NCBI RefSeq assembly: GCF_001999965.1 | Contig: NZ_CP019646.1 | Span: 62,001 to 126,000, forward strand | Length of the DNA stretch: 64,000 bases | Origin: Limihaloglobus sulfuriphilus | GTDB taxonomy: Bacteria > Planctomycetota > Phycisphaerae > Sedimentisphaerales > Sedimentisphaeraceae | Direction of reading: 5' to 3' | The notes under the pieces: model-generated | Seen by the model: the letters and a program-made list of their open reading frames with translations, nothing else | Database searches by the model: none | What the model was told of the DNA's origin: nothing | Shown here: positions 9,155 to 17,498 of the stretch, in pieces | Position numbering within the stretch: position 1 is the stretch's first letter | Layout: each line of letters opens with the position of its first letter | Translations under genes and position numbers: made by a program

Positions 9155-9183
9155 AACGGGGCTGAAATCGCTTCAGTCCCGTT
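9155..9183. terminator. Bidirectional intrinsic terminator
   Basis: A 12-base stem (AACGGGGCTGAA at 9155-9166 with TTCAGTCCCGTT at 9172-9183, one mismatch) is bordered by T-rich sequence on the minus strand and TTAT on the plus strand. It lies about 53 bases past the porin stop codon. Confidence 0.65.
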
Positions 9184-9235
9184 TTATAGTTTCGATAAAA
9201 GGCCCCCTCCTTATTGCAGGCCCTTTATCATTCTT

Positions 9236-10648
9236 TTAGAATGTGTATTCAATATTGAATCTGAGGAAACAGCCGTGGCCCCTGCTGTCGGGATTGTAGT
9301 AGCTGCCCGGCTGGAAATATTCGGCGAGCAGATGTCCCTTAAGGTTTTTCTGTATTTCATACATAATCCAGCAGGTTGCCAGCTGGCCGCGGAAATTACC
9401 GCTGTTGGATATATGCCCTACGCCGGGTGTGCTGTTCTGATCAGCCCAGAGCAGGTGATAAGCCAGTTTTGCGCGGGCTTTTTTGCACAGGTCAAAATCC
9501 AGGCCTGCCGCACCGCGATGGAGATTGGTTGTCTCGCCGATCATAGTCTCAGTGGCATAACTGTAAACATAGTATTCACTCCACTGCGGCCATTCGCCCC
9601 AGAGAGGGTCGAACTGCTCAGTTCTTCCTGTAGAATCCGGATCATCGCCGGAGAGGTATTCATATATCAGATGCGCCTGTGTTTTGCGTTCATCATTAAA
9701 CGAATAGGTCAGCCGGTCTTTAGTGCCCCATGCACGTAGATCCTGGTCTTCCTTGTCGCCGGTCTGGAACGCGCCTTCGGCACGGAAACTCCAGTTGTCA
9801 TTAAGTTTCCTGTCGTAAACGCCGCCGAAAGTGAATATTTCACCCTTTTTGCTCCAGGCGGGAGGTATCTGGCGTTCGCTAAAGGAGTTAACAGGATTAT
9901 CATTTTTGTACATAAAATATCCGTCAAAACGGGTATCTTCAAATTCTTTATTAGTATAGTATAGAATTGCGCCGTATTCATCCTGTTCGGTTACATAGTC
10001 GTGCATGTAAGGGCGGTGGTTGATCGGCTTTAGCCATGCTTCTTCTCTTGCTCGCTGGTCAATAAAAATCATGTCAAGAGTGGATTTCTCTGATGTATTG
10101 AGTGTTACCCTGGCCGCGTCAAAGAATATTGTCCTTGAACCGTCGAGGGGTGTTCCGTCGAGCACAAGCCAGCCTTCGCCGAGGATGATCTGCTGACGGC
10201 CAAATGCCGCGGTGGCATCGGCTCCGAGGAAGTTTTTAAAATTTAACGCCAGTTCATCGAATAATATTTCGTTAAAGTCTGTGCTTTGCGGTTTATTGTA
10301 CGGCTCATCCCAGGTTCTGAACTCCCAGGTCAATCTTGAACTCAGGGATATGTCCTCAGTCAGGTCAAGCCTGGTGCCCCAGCGCATACGGTATCTCTGG
10401 AAATCAAGCTGTCCTTCTTTCCGCCTTGTTGACGCATTATATACATTCCAACCGTAGATGGAACGCAACCTTACATCGAATGCCATCGATACACCTTCAG
10501 CCGGATTGTGGAAGGCATCTTTGAATTTATCCCAGTTAGACCCTTTGTATATTTCTTTTTGGGCCTGGGCCGGGTCCTGGGCAGCAAACGCCGATACCAC
10601 AACGGCCGTTACTGCCAAAAGAAACATTTTTCTTAATAAATTACTCAT
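9236..10648 (-). CDS. Outer-membrane beta-barrel protein, alginate-export/porin-like
   Basis: About 470 residues with a signal peptide (cleavage near AFAAQDPAQA), alternating amphipathic strands rich in Tyr, Trp and Phe, and a terminal ...RFNIEYTF, as expected for a barrel whose last strand ends in Phe. The pattern (FDVRLRSIYGWN..., FGRQQIILGEGWLVLDGTPLDGSRTIFFDAARV) resembles the alginate-export family, which forms anion-selective channels; the substrate is unknown. The ATG at 10648 is chosen because GGAG lies 7 bases before it; a TTG 12 bases upstream overlaps that site. Confidence 0.75.
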   Translation of the reverse strand: MSNLLRKMFLLAVTAVVVSAFAAQDPAQAQKEIYKGSNWDKFKDAFHNPAEGVSMAFDVRLRSIYGWNVYNASTRRKEGQLDFQRYRMRWGTRLDLTEDISLSSRLTWEFRTWDEPYNKPQSTDFNEILFDELALNFKNFLGADATAAFGRQQIILGEGWLVLDGTPLDGSRTIFFDAARVTLNTSEKSTLDMIFIDQRAREEAWLKPINHRPYMHDYVTEQDEYGAILYYTNKEFEDTRFDGYFMYKNDNPVNSFSERQIPPAWSKKGEIFTFGGVYDRKLNDNWSFRAEGAFQTGDKEDQDLRAWGTKDRLTYSFNDERKTQAHLIYEYLSGDDPDSTGRTEQFDPLWGEWPQWSEYYVYSYATETMIGETTNLHRGAAGLDFDLCKKARAKLAYHLLWADQNSTPGVGHISNSGNFRGQLATCWIMYEIQKNLKGHLLAEYFQPGSYYNPDSRGHGCFLRFNIEYTF

Positions 10649-10741
10649 AAAACGCTCCAAATTTGAATTAATAATTAAGAAACATAAACAACGCCCGCGT
10701 GTTTATGCTGATTTTAGAAGATTGTATAAAGAAACATACGG

Positions 10742-10912
10742 CTATATTTCTTCGTCCGCCTCTTTTTGCCCATGTGCCCATTCAATGTCTGCGGCATTCA
10801 GCGGCTCGGCACCTTTATTCCAGTTAATTATGCCGTAAGCGACCCCAATTAAACAACTTACAATGCACAGCAGGTAAGCTGCCAAAATTCCGGCATCTTC
10901 AAGTCCAAACAT
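10742..10912 (-). CDS. Small one-helix membrane protein, like symporter small accessory proteins
   Basis: 56 residues: MFGLED, one hydrophobic helix (ILAAYLLCIVSCLIGVAYGI), then INWNKG and an acidic tail. This layout, especially YGIINWNKG, matches tiny proteins usually encoded beside sodium:solute symporters. No symporter lies next to it here. The ATG at 10912 has GAGGTG just upstream; an ATG four codons earlier overlaps that site. The gene sits between the sensor kinase and the porin on the same strand. Confidence 0.6.
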   Translation of the reverse strand: MFGLEDAGILAAYLLCIVSCLIGVAYGIINWNKGAEPLNAADIEWAHGQKEADEEI

Positions 10913-11085
10913 GTTACACCTCATAATAATAATGCTAATTAGACTTATAAAAAAACACTACGGCTGTATTATTCCAACTAATTCACTTTATTTCAACAAA
11001 AAAAAATAAAAAGTGCGTATTATAAATTTGTTTCTCCGCTCTGCAGCTCTGATTATATTGCCCGATAATATCTCATAAATGGCGT

Positions 11086-12921
11086 TCAGCTTTTTAATGT
11101 GAAAATAAATGAGTTGCCTTTTTTGCCCGGCTCTACCCATATTCGGCCGCCGTGCTTTTCAATTATTTCTTTGGTGATGAAGAGTCCTATGCCCGAACCC
11201 TTGATTTTTTCCATTCCTTCGTACAATACCCGCGAAAATTTCTTGAAGAGTTTTCCGATGTCTTCTTCAGATATAGGTTTCCCGTCATTATAGACCGTTA
11301 TAACAGTTTCACTGCCGTCTTGTTTTGACGAAAGAATGATTCTCCCGTCTTCGCGGCCGTATTTTACGGCGTTGTTAACCAGATTGTTTGCTACTACCTG
11401 CATGAGGCTTGGATCAGCTTCGATAACCGCTTCAGGTTCGATGTTGTTGATGACTTCGATGTTTTTCTTTTTTATCTGCGAATAAAAGGCTTCCAGCGAG
11501 ACATCAAAGAGATTTGCCTTAATATGCAGCCTTGACTTATGCGTTTCGAGCCTGTTGTTCTCCAGCCGGCTCAGATTGAGGAAGTTTTTAACTGTGCCGG
11601 TGAGATAATCGAGGTTGTTGGCAATAGAATCAAGCGTGGTTTCCTGGACAGGGCTTACAGGCCCGAGCAGACCCTGACGCAGCGAATATACGTTGAGTAT
11701 TACAGAGGAGAGTATGCCTTTGAACTCATGTGAAACAAAACCCAGCAGGTCAACGTAGCGTCTGTTCAAATCTTCTGCCCGTTCTTTTGCAGATTGCAGA
11801 GTTATGTCTCTCTGGTGAACCTTTTCCGCCATTTGATTGAATGAGTTGAAAAGCTGATTGAACTCGCAGATGTGGCTTTTTATAGATATCCTGTGCTCTA
11901 AGTCACCTTCTGATAGCCGGTTTTTGGCTTCGATCAGGTTTTCTACAGGTGTTACAACCCGCATTACAAGGAAATAAGCAAGCAAAAACGCAAGCGCAAC
12001 GCTCAGGACAATTACGCCGCCAAAGACCAGCAAGACATTTCGTTTGAGGTCATTAAACGGCATTTCAAGAATGCCTACATACAGAATGCCTATTATTTCA
12101 TCGTTGATGTTTTTTATCGGTTCGTAGTGCGTGAGATACCAGTCGGTGACCACGAAGGCCCTGTCGCGGAAGCTGCGGCCCTGGAGAACGGTTTTCTGGT
12201 AAACTTCCTGGGAGACACGGGTTCCTATTGCCCGTTTGTTCTGGTTATTCAGTACATTGGTAGAAATTCGGACATCGTCCTGAAAAATAGTAACGGTGCC
12301 GGTCGGCTTGTTCTTGTATGTCCGTTTTTCAAAGACAAGTCCGTGTATCCGGTCAATAATGCTGAAATCCTTGTTAATTATCCTGCCGGCGCAGCGGATT
12401 TTTTTTATCTCATTGCTGCTGCCGTAAATCGGTATGGCGTATTCAATCGCCATTACGCTTTTGAGCTCTTTAAGAGAACAAGGCCGCGATTTTGGGGTGT
12501 CAATGATCTTTATAGTCAAATCATCCGCTTCATTCGGCAGCCTTAATTTTAGCTCTTCAAAAGCGATGATTCGGGTTCCGCCTGTTTTTTCCCCCTTGGC
12601 GGCTTTGCGGGCGATTTCGCTTGTCAGCTTATCGGATTCCTGAGCGGGCACTTCATAAATATAATCGAGGTCAAGGGTTTTCTTAAGTTCGTTTAAGTCG
12701 CAATTCTCGCCGGCAACATCCATCAATGTGCCGATTTGGTCTATGTATTCAGAATAGACTGACTGCGCCGAATTGATAGCGGTTGTAACCTGTCTCTGAC
12801 CTCTGGAGATTACATCATTCTGTACAAAGTAGTATGCAAATACCCCTATGATGAGCACTATGAACAATATAAGCAGAAAAAATGAAAGAAGCAGGTGCGA
12901 TCTAAGGTGATGGTCTTTCAT
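11086..12921 (-). CDS. Membrane sensor histidine kinase with extracytoplasmic Cache-like domain
   Basis: 611 residues. A membrane helix near 10-32 is followed by a large periplasmic sensor region (about 33-290, Cache-like by layout), a second helix near 295-320 (VLLVFGGVIVLSVALAFLLAYF) and a HAMP linker. The dimerisation/phosphoacceptor region has VSHEFKGILSSVI with the phosphoacceptor His. The ATPase domain has the N box (NNLVNNAVKYG) and the G2 box (GSGIGLFITKEII). It follows hydA after a terminator, so it is probably its own unit. The receiver-only regulator at 16652 is a possible partner, but this is inferred only from proximity. Confidence 0.9.
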   Translation of the reverse strand: MKDHHLRSHLLLSFFLLILFIVLIIGVFAYYFVQNDVISRGQRQVTTAINSAQSVYSEYIDQIGTLMDVAGENCDLNELKKTLDLDYIYEVPAQESDKLTSEIARKAAKGEKTGGTRIIAFEELKLRLPNEADDLTIKIIDTPKSRPCSLKELKSVMAIEYAIPIYGSSNEIKKIRCAGRIINKDFSIIDRIHGLVFEKRTYKNKPTGTVTIFQDDVRISTNVLNNQNKRAIGTRVSQEVYQKTVLQGRSFRDRAFVVTDWYLTHYEPIKNINDEIIGILYVGILEMPFNDLKRNVLLVFGGVIVLSVALAFLLAYFLVMRVVTPVENLIEAKNRLSEGDLEHRISIKSHICEFNQLFNSFNQMAEKVHQRDITLQSAKERAEDLNRRYVDLLGFVSHEFKGILSSVILNVYSLRQGLLGPVSPVQETTLDSIANNLDYLTGTVKNFLNLSRLENNRLETHKSRLHIKANLFDVSLEAFYSQIKKKNIEVINNIEPEAVIEADPSLMQVVANNLVNNAVKYGREDGRIILSSKQDGSETVITVYNDGKPISEEDIGKLFKKFSRVLYEGMEKIKGSGIGLFITKEIIEKHGGRIWVEPGKKGNSFIFTLKS

Positions 12922-13013
12922 TTAATATAACCCTTTGAAAAATTGTTAAAAAGACTCTTATAACTGTTTTAATGCCTGATTGCAATATGAAAGTTTGACA
13001 GATTTCAAAAGAA

Positions 13014-13035
13014 GGGCGGGTTTAATTGCCCGCCC
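13014..13035 (-). terminator. Terminator of the hydrogenase operon
   Basis: GGGCGGG and CCCGCCC form a 7-bp GC stem with an 8-base loop, followed on the minus strand by TTCTTTTG. It lies 18 bases past the hydA stop codon. Confidence 0.7.
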
Positions 13036-13053
13036 GGAAATTTTTGTTAAGAG

Positions 13054-14937
13054 TTATATTTTTTTACCTCGTTTGGTGTACGACGTGTGGAGCAGTTTGT
13101 GGCTGAGATGGCTGCATGGTCCCTCAGTGAAGTATTCATCATAAATCGCTTTTATGATTGGATTTTCATGGGATTTACGGTATTCGAGGTGTTCTTCCTC
13201 GTTGTAAATCGCGGCAGCTCTGGCACGCCTTATCGCGGCGTTTGTGGGTATCGGCTGGCCGCCTCCGCCAAGGCATCCGCCCGGACATGCCATTATCTCA
13301 ATAAAGTGACAGTCATCCAATTCGCCGCGGCAGAGCATATCCATAATTCTCTTTGCGTTGGCAGTGCCGTGGCCTACGATTACATTGAGTTTTGCGCCCT
13401 CGAGGAATTTCCATTGTTCCACAGTGTTTTCAATAATCAGCTGCGCCTTTTTTATGCCTTCTTCGCCCCTGACAGGCATCATTCTCAGATTCTCGAAGGG
13501 CAGCTCCCGTCCTGTAACAAGCTCATAGGCGGTTCGCATCGCGGCTTCCATCACACCGCCGGTAGCGGCGAATATCAGTCCGGCACCTGAACCGACTCCC
13601 AGAGGGTCATCAAAATTAGACTCAGGCAGATTCGGCAGGTCCACCCCGCTCTCCCTGATCATACAAGCCAGCTCACGTGTAGTAAGTGCCACGTCAACAT
13701 CTTTTGAGCCGGAATCGTACATCTCGGGTCTGGCGCATTCGTATTTTTTGGCGGTACAGGGCATAAGCGATACGCTGAAAATGCTTTTCGGGTCAATCCC
13801 GTGTTTCTCTGCATACCAGGTTTTAACAATGGTTCCAAACATCTGCTGCGGGCTTTTGGCTGTGGAGAGGTGGTCGAGTTTTTCCGGATAGAAATGCTCA
13901 ATAAATTTAACCCAGCCCGGTGAGCAGGAGGTTATCAAAGGCAGTTTTACGTCCGGGTTTTTATCTACAAGTGCCGATTTGAGTCTCAAAAGCAGCTCTG
14001 TGCCTTCTTCCATTATTGTCAGGTCTGCGGTAAAGTTAGTATCGAATACCTTGTCAAAACCCACGCGTTTGATGGCTGTATTGAGCTTTTTGGTACAGCT
14101 GTGTCCCGCTTCAATCTCAAATTCTTCGCCAATCGCGGCACGCGGGCTCGGCGCGGTCTGGATGACAACATGCATATCGGGATTGTCAATAGCCGCCCAT
14201 ACCTTATCAAGCTCCTTTTTCTCCGTGAGTGCGCCGGTCGGGCAGCGGTCAACGCATTGACCGCAGTTTATGCAGATAACATCAGCAAGCGGTTTGTTCA
14301 GATAGGTCTGGATCTGCGTTTTTGAACCGCGGTTGACCGCTTCGAGTACGCCGACCTCCTGGAGGTCAATACATGTACGTACGCATCTCTTGCAGAGAAT
14401 GCATTTGTCCATATCACGAACAAGCGAGAAACTGGATTCATCTTTGGGGATTCTCGATTCCTGGACATGACCGAATTTATAATCAATGACATTGTATTCC
14501 TTGGCAAGTTCCTGAAGCTCGCAGTTGTTGTTGCGTTCGCATGAATAGCATTCACCGTAATGGTTTTTCAGCAGCAGGTTGAGAATGTTGTGTCTTGCCC
14601 GTCTTACACGGGGTGAGTATGTCTTTACTTTTGTCGTGTGAAACATCGGGTAGGAACATGATGCCTGGAGGTTTTTCTGTCCTTCGACCTCGACCACACA
14701 CACCCGGCACACACCCGCCAGGCAAAGGTCGTCATGGTAGCAGAGCGTAGGTATCTTTATGTTTACTTTCTTTGCCGCTTCGAGAATGGTTGTTCCCATG
14801 GGCACTTTTACTTCTATGTTGTCAATGTAAGCTGTAACGAGGTTGCCAAGCCCGCTTTTTTCAACATCTGTTACACGCTGTGAACGCTGAGCTTCGGGGG
14901 CTCTTGAGGTTGAATCTGCAAAATGTTTATAAGTCAT
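13054..14937 (-). CDS. hydA: NAD(P)H-dependent [FeFe]-hydrogenase catalytic subunit
   Basis: 627 residues, usual for trimeric HydA/HndD. [2Fe-2S] ligands are Cys66, 77, 80 and 94. A His-Cys3 [4Fe-4S] site is His126, Cys130, 133 and 139. Two ferredoxin-type [4Fe-4S] motifs are at Cys179-189 and Cys222-232. The H-cluster motifs are L1 TSCSPGW at 336-342, L2 MPCTAKK at 392-398, and L3 MACPGGCLGGGGQP near the C-terminus. The enzyme evolves or takes up H2, exchanging electrons with NADH through HydB and HydC. It overlaps hydB by 4 bases (ATGA). The maturases HydE, HydF and HydG are not in the window and must be encoded elsewhere. Confidence 0.95.
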   Translation of the reverse strand: MTYKHFADSTSRAPEAQRSQRVTDVEKSGLGNLVTAYIDNIEVKVPMGTTILEAAKKVNIKIPTLCYHDDLCLAGVCRVCVVEVEGQKNLQASCSYPMFHTTKVKTYSPRVRRARHNILNLLLKNHYGECYSCERNNNCELQELAKEYNVIDYKFGHVQESRIPKDESSFSLVRDMDKCILCKRCVRTCIDLQEVGVLEAVNRGSKTQIQTYLNKPLADVICINCGQCVDRCPTGALTEKKELDKVWAAIDNPDMHVVIQTAPSPRAAIGEEFEIEAGHSCTKKLNTAIKRVGFDKVFDTNFTADLTIMEEGTELLLRLKSALVDKNPDVKLPLITSCSPGWVKFIEHFYPEKLDHLSTAKSPQQMFGTIVKTWYAEKHGIDPKSIFSVSLMPCTAKKYECARPEMYDSGSKDVDVALTTRELACMIRESGVDLPNLPESNFDDPLGVGSGAGLIFAATGGVMEAAMRTAYELVTGRELPFENLRMMPVRGEEGIKKAQLIIENTVEQWKFLEGAKLNVIVGHGTANAKRIMDMLCRGELDDCHFIEIMACPGGCLGGGGQPIPTNAAIRRARAAAIYNEEEHLEYRKSHENPIIKAIYDEYFTEGPCSHLSHKLLHTSYTKRGKKI

Positions 14938-16139
14938 CGATATAACTCCTCTGCCGCGGCATCTGGTACCAGGGCGTAATCTGATTTAAAGTTATCAAGT
15001 ATTGATAGAAACGCGTTTGGTACACTTTGTCCGAGACCGCATTTGGAAGCTATCCGCATAGTCTCGCAAAGTGAACGTATATCGTAGAAATAACTTTCGC
15101 TGCATGTGCCGTTTTTGATCTCTTCGAGACATTCAAGCAAAACGGGTATCCCCTCGCGGCACGGCGTGCATTGTCCGCATGACTCATCTTCGAAGAATTC
15201 AAGAAAGTTCTGCGCAACATCGAGCATGTTCCGCCCGGGGCCGAATACAATAAATGAACCTCCGGTTGAAAGATCTTCGTAGCAGATTCTCCTGTCAAAG
15301 TCTTTTTTCGCAACACAGCTGCCCGAGGCTCCGCCGACCTGTACCGCGATTGCCTGCTGAGCGTTGACCATATCGAGTATCTCTTTTATCGTGATACCGA
15401 ACTCAACTTCATAAACTCCGGGGTTTTCGCAGTCTCCGGAAATACTCAAAAGTTTTGAGCCTGCCGAGTTTTCTGTGCCGAATGCCTTGAACCAGTTTGT
15501 CCCTTTGGCTATTATGTGTGTTATAGCGGCGAATGTTTCGACGTTGTTTACAATCGTAGGATGTCCCTCGTAGCCGGTGTTAACCGGAAAGGGGGGCCTG
15601 TTGCGGGACTCACCGCGGTTGCCTTCCATTGATTCAATCAGTGCGGTTTCCTCGCCGCATATATATGCGCCGACTCCGTGGCGAAGCTCTATATCAAAAT
15701 TAAAGCCTTTTTTGCCGCAGACATTTTTGCCCAGGGTTCCCTCATTTCTCATTTTGTTTAAAATGTTATTGAGCTCCGGTTCAAACGACTTGTATTCACC
15801 TCGGAGGTAGAGAAACCCTTTTTCCGCCCCGATTGCGTAGGCTCCTATTATCATGCCTTCAAACATCAGCCTTGGATATTCTTTTAGTATTATTCTGTCT
15901 TTGAAAGTTCCCGGTTCTCCCTCGTCGGCATTGCAGACTACGAATTTTTTATCGGAAACGCTTGTTGCCGCGAGGTTCCATTTTACACCGGTAGGGAATC
16001 CCGCTCCTCCTCTTCCTTTGAGATTTGAGTCTCTTACCATTTCAAGTACATCAGGCCGCTTAAGCTCTAATGCCCGCTTAAGCCCGTCGTTTGCTCCTAT
16101 CGGGCTGAAAATGACCGGGCCTTTTCTTTCTGCTGTCAT
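14934..16139 (-). CDS. hydB: NuoF-like NADH-binding subunit of the hydrogenase, short form
   Basis: 401 residues. It carries the FMN/NADH motifs GRGGAGFPTGVKW, CNADEGEPGTFKDR and GAYICGEETALIESMEGNR, and the [4Fe-4S] motif ESCGQCTPCREG with its fourth Cys in SKCGLGQ. It lacks both the N-terminal thioredoxin-like [2Fe-2S] domain and the C-terminal 2x[4Fe-4S] ferredoxin domain found in the roughly 600-residue HydB of known electron-bifurcating enzymes. This fits a simpler NADH-linked hydrogenase, though that is inference. The ribosome-binding site AGGAG lies 7 bases before the ATG. hydC lies 73 bases upstream. Confidence 0.9.
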   Translation of the reverse strand: MTAERKGPVIFSPIGANDGLKRALELKRPDVLEMVRDSNLKGRGGAGFPTGVKWNLAATSVSDKKFVVCNADEGEPGTFKDRIILKEYPRLMFEGMIIGAYAIGAEKGFLYLRGEYKSFEPELNNILNKMRNEGTLGKNVCGKKGFNFDIELRHGVGAYICGEETALIESMEGNRGESRNRPPFPVNTGYEGHPTIVNNVETFAAITHIIAKGTNWFKAFGTENSAGSKLLSISGDCENPGVYEVEFGITIKEILDMVNAQQAIAVQVGGASGSCVAKKDFDRRICYEDLSTGGSFIVFGPGRNMLDVAQNFLEFFEDESCGQCTPCREGIPVLLECLEEIKNGTCSESYFYDIRSLCETMRIASKCGLGQSVPNAFLSILDNFKSDYALVPDAAAEELYR

Positions 16140-16212
16140 TGTTTATTCTCCTGAAATTGTTTTCCAATTGCAATTCATAAAACCGTCCCAAACTGCTGAA
16201 CAGGGAGAGGTT

Positions 16213-16638
16213 TTAAGCGAGTTCCCTGAGTATTTCGCTTACCTTTTCAGGTGCAACAAAGCCCATGAGTTTGTCGTCAATCAGCACTGCCGGCGCCTGG
16301 TCGCACATGCCGATGCAGCTTGTCTTCTCAAGGGTGAATTTATTATCAGGGGTGGTTTGGCCGGCATTGATTCCAAGGGCTTTTTCGAAGGCTTTTATTA
16401 CGTTATCAGCACCGGCCATCATGCACGGGACACAGGTGCTGACACGGATTATATGTTTGCCCTGGGGCTTTGTGCTGAGAAACGCGTAAAAACTGACCAC
16501 AGAATAGACTTCTACGGGGTGTATCCCCAGCCGGTCTGCAATCTTCTGCATATTCTCATCAGAGATGTAGCCTTCTTGCTCCTGGACCTTCTGCAGAAGA
16601 GGAAGCAGCTGCGAACGTGATTTTGGTTTATCTGCCAT
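16213..16638 (-). CDS. hydC: NuoE-like [2Fe-2S] subunit of the hydrogenase
   Basis: 141 residues with the thioredoxin-like NuoE fold. The N-terminal helical part (LPLLQKVQEQEGYISDENMQKIADRLGI) is canonical. The second cluster pair is normal (SCIGMC, Cys-x3-Cys). The first pair is not: where NuoE has Cys-x4-Cys, this protein reads VSTCVPCMM, giving Cys-x2-Cys with Ser at the usual first ligand position. AAGGAG precedes the ATG. The gene follows the response regulator by 13 bases and leads the hyd genes. Confidence 0.88.
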   Translation of the reverse strand: MADKPKSRSQLLPLLQKVQEQEGYISDENMQKIADRLGIHPVEVYSVVSFYAFLSTKPQGKHIIRVSTCVPCMMAGADNVIKAFEKALGINAGQTTPDNKFTLEKTSCIGMCDQAPAVLIDDKLMGFVAPEKVSEILRELA

Positions 16639-16651
16639 GTGACAACTCCTT

Positions 16652-17023
16652 CTACTTACCTAATACAATTTCAATTCTGTTGATTAGATCCTGCGGATTT
16701 ACAGGTTTTGCCAGAAACCCGTCGCAGGGCATAACATCACTGCACTCGCCGTAATTGTAGCCTGTGACCTTTCCGACGGCACTGAGCATAACTATCGGCG
16801 TCTCAAGCCCCTCGCGTTTGAGCTTATGCAGAAGAGAGATCCCGTCATCAGGCAAATCCATCATAATATCCAGGAATATCAGCTCGGGGTTTTCAGAATT
16901 GATTCGCTCAAGAGCTTCTTTTACATTTGATGCCATGCAGACGCTGTGTCCGCTGTGTTCGAGGATGGTCTTGCAGGCTTCAAGGAAGTCTCGGTCGTCA
17001 TCTACCATCAGAATTTTTGCCAT
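16652..17023 (-). CDS. Receiver-only response regulator at the head of the hyd operon
   Basis: 123 residues consisting of a CheY-like receiver only: acidic pocket DDD (8-10), phosphoacceptor Asp52 (LIFLDIMMD), and conserved Lys in FLAKPVNP near the end. There is no DNA-binding output. The start at 17023 is set by AAGGAGTG 8 bases upstream. It is 13 bases from hydC and surely co-transcribed. It may relay the signal of the sensor kinase at 11086 or tune the hydrogenase post-translationally; neither is shown by sequence. Confidence 0.88.
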   Translation of the reverse strand: MAKILMVDDDRDFLEACKTILEHSGHSVCMASNVKEALERINSENPELIFLDIMMDLPDDGISLLHKLKREGLETPIVMLSAVGKVTGYNYGECSDVMPCDGFLAKPVNPQDLINRIEIVLGK

Positions 17024-17498
17024 AATACACTCCTTGGTATATAGAAATATTTCTACACCCTTATAACAAAGGGTAAACAAAACAAGCCAAATGCGCTCTA
17101 TTAAACCGTTTATCAGTTTGCGGCCCGGCGTGGATACAAAAAATGTGCAGGGACACAAACATAAACAGAAACTATCTGAGACATGTGGTGAGACACTGCC
17201 GTTCTAAAAAAACAGCCTGCGCTTTTGCGGATGTAGAATCATGGATGCGAATCTTGCCAAAAGTGAAGGCTCAGATATAAATCCTGCAAAAATTCTATTT
17301 ATTATCTTATACAACAGTAAAATCGCTGTGTCAAGACTAAAATCGCGAAACTGAAAAATCGTGGCGGGATTGCAAAATAATACGGCTTGTGCCGCCGTAG
17401 TACCGTATTTCATGCGGCTTATGAGATTGTTTTGATTAAGAGAGACGCAGGCATTGCGTCTCTGCGAAATTTACATCTCCTGCTTATGTTTAACCTTA
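17024..17498. other. Intergenic spacer with a palindromic repeat
   Basis: No coding region is supported. It holds the leader of the response regulator and, at 17441-17463, a hairpin AGAGACGCA/TGCGTCTCT with a 5-base loop. That hairpin is downstream of the C10 protease stop and could end its transcript. It resembles the palindrome at 63871-63891. Confidence 0.5.
17441..17463. repeat. Dispersed palindrome of the GAGACG type
   Basis: Nine-base perfect arms AGAGACGCA and TGCGTCTCT around GGCAT. A second member with the same GAGACG...CGTCTC ends lies at 63871-63891, far away and next to an unrelated gene, so this looks like a dispersed short palindrome rather than a gene-specific terminator. Confidence 0.5.

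Noticed and set aside
13054-14937. TSCSPGW instead of TSCCPxW in hydrogenase motif L1 as a sign of inactivity
   Set aside because: From memory, trimeric HndD/HydA proteins often have this variant, and all other cluster motifs are intact.
14019-16620. Long plus-strand frames opposite the hydrogenase genes
   Set aside because: They are shadows of the GC-rich minus-strand genes, which have complete family motifs.
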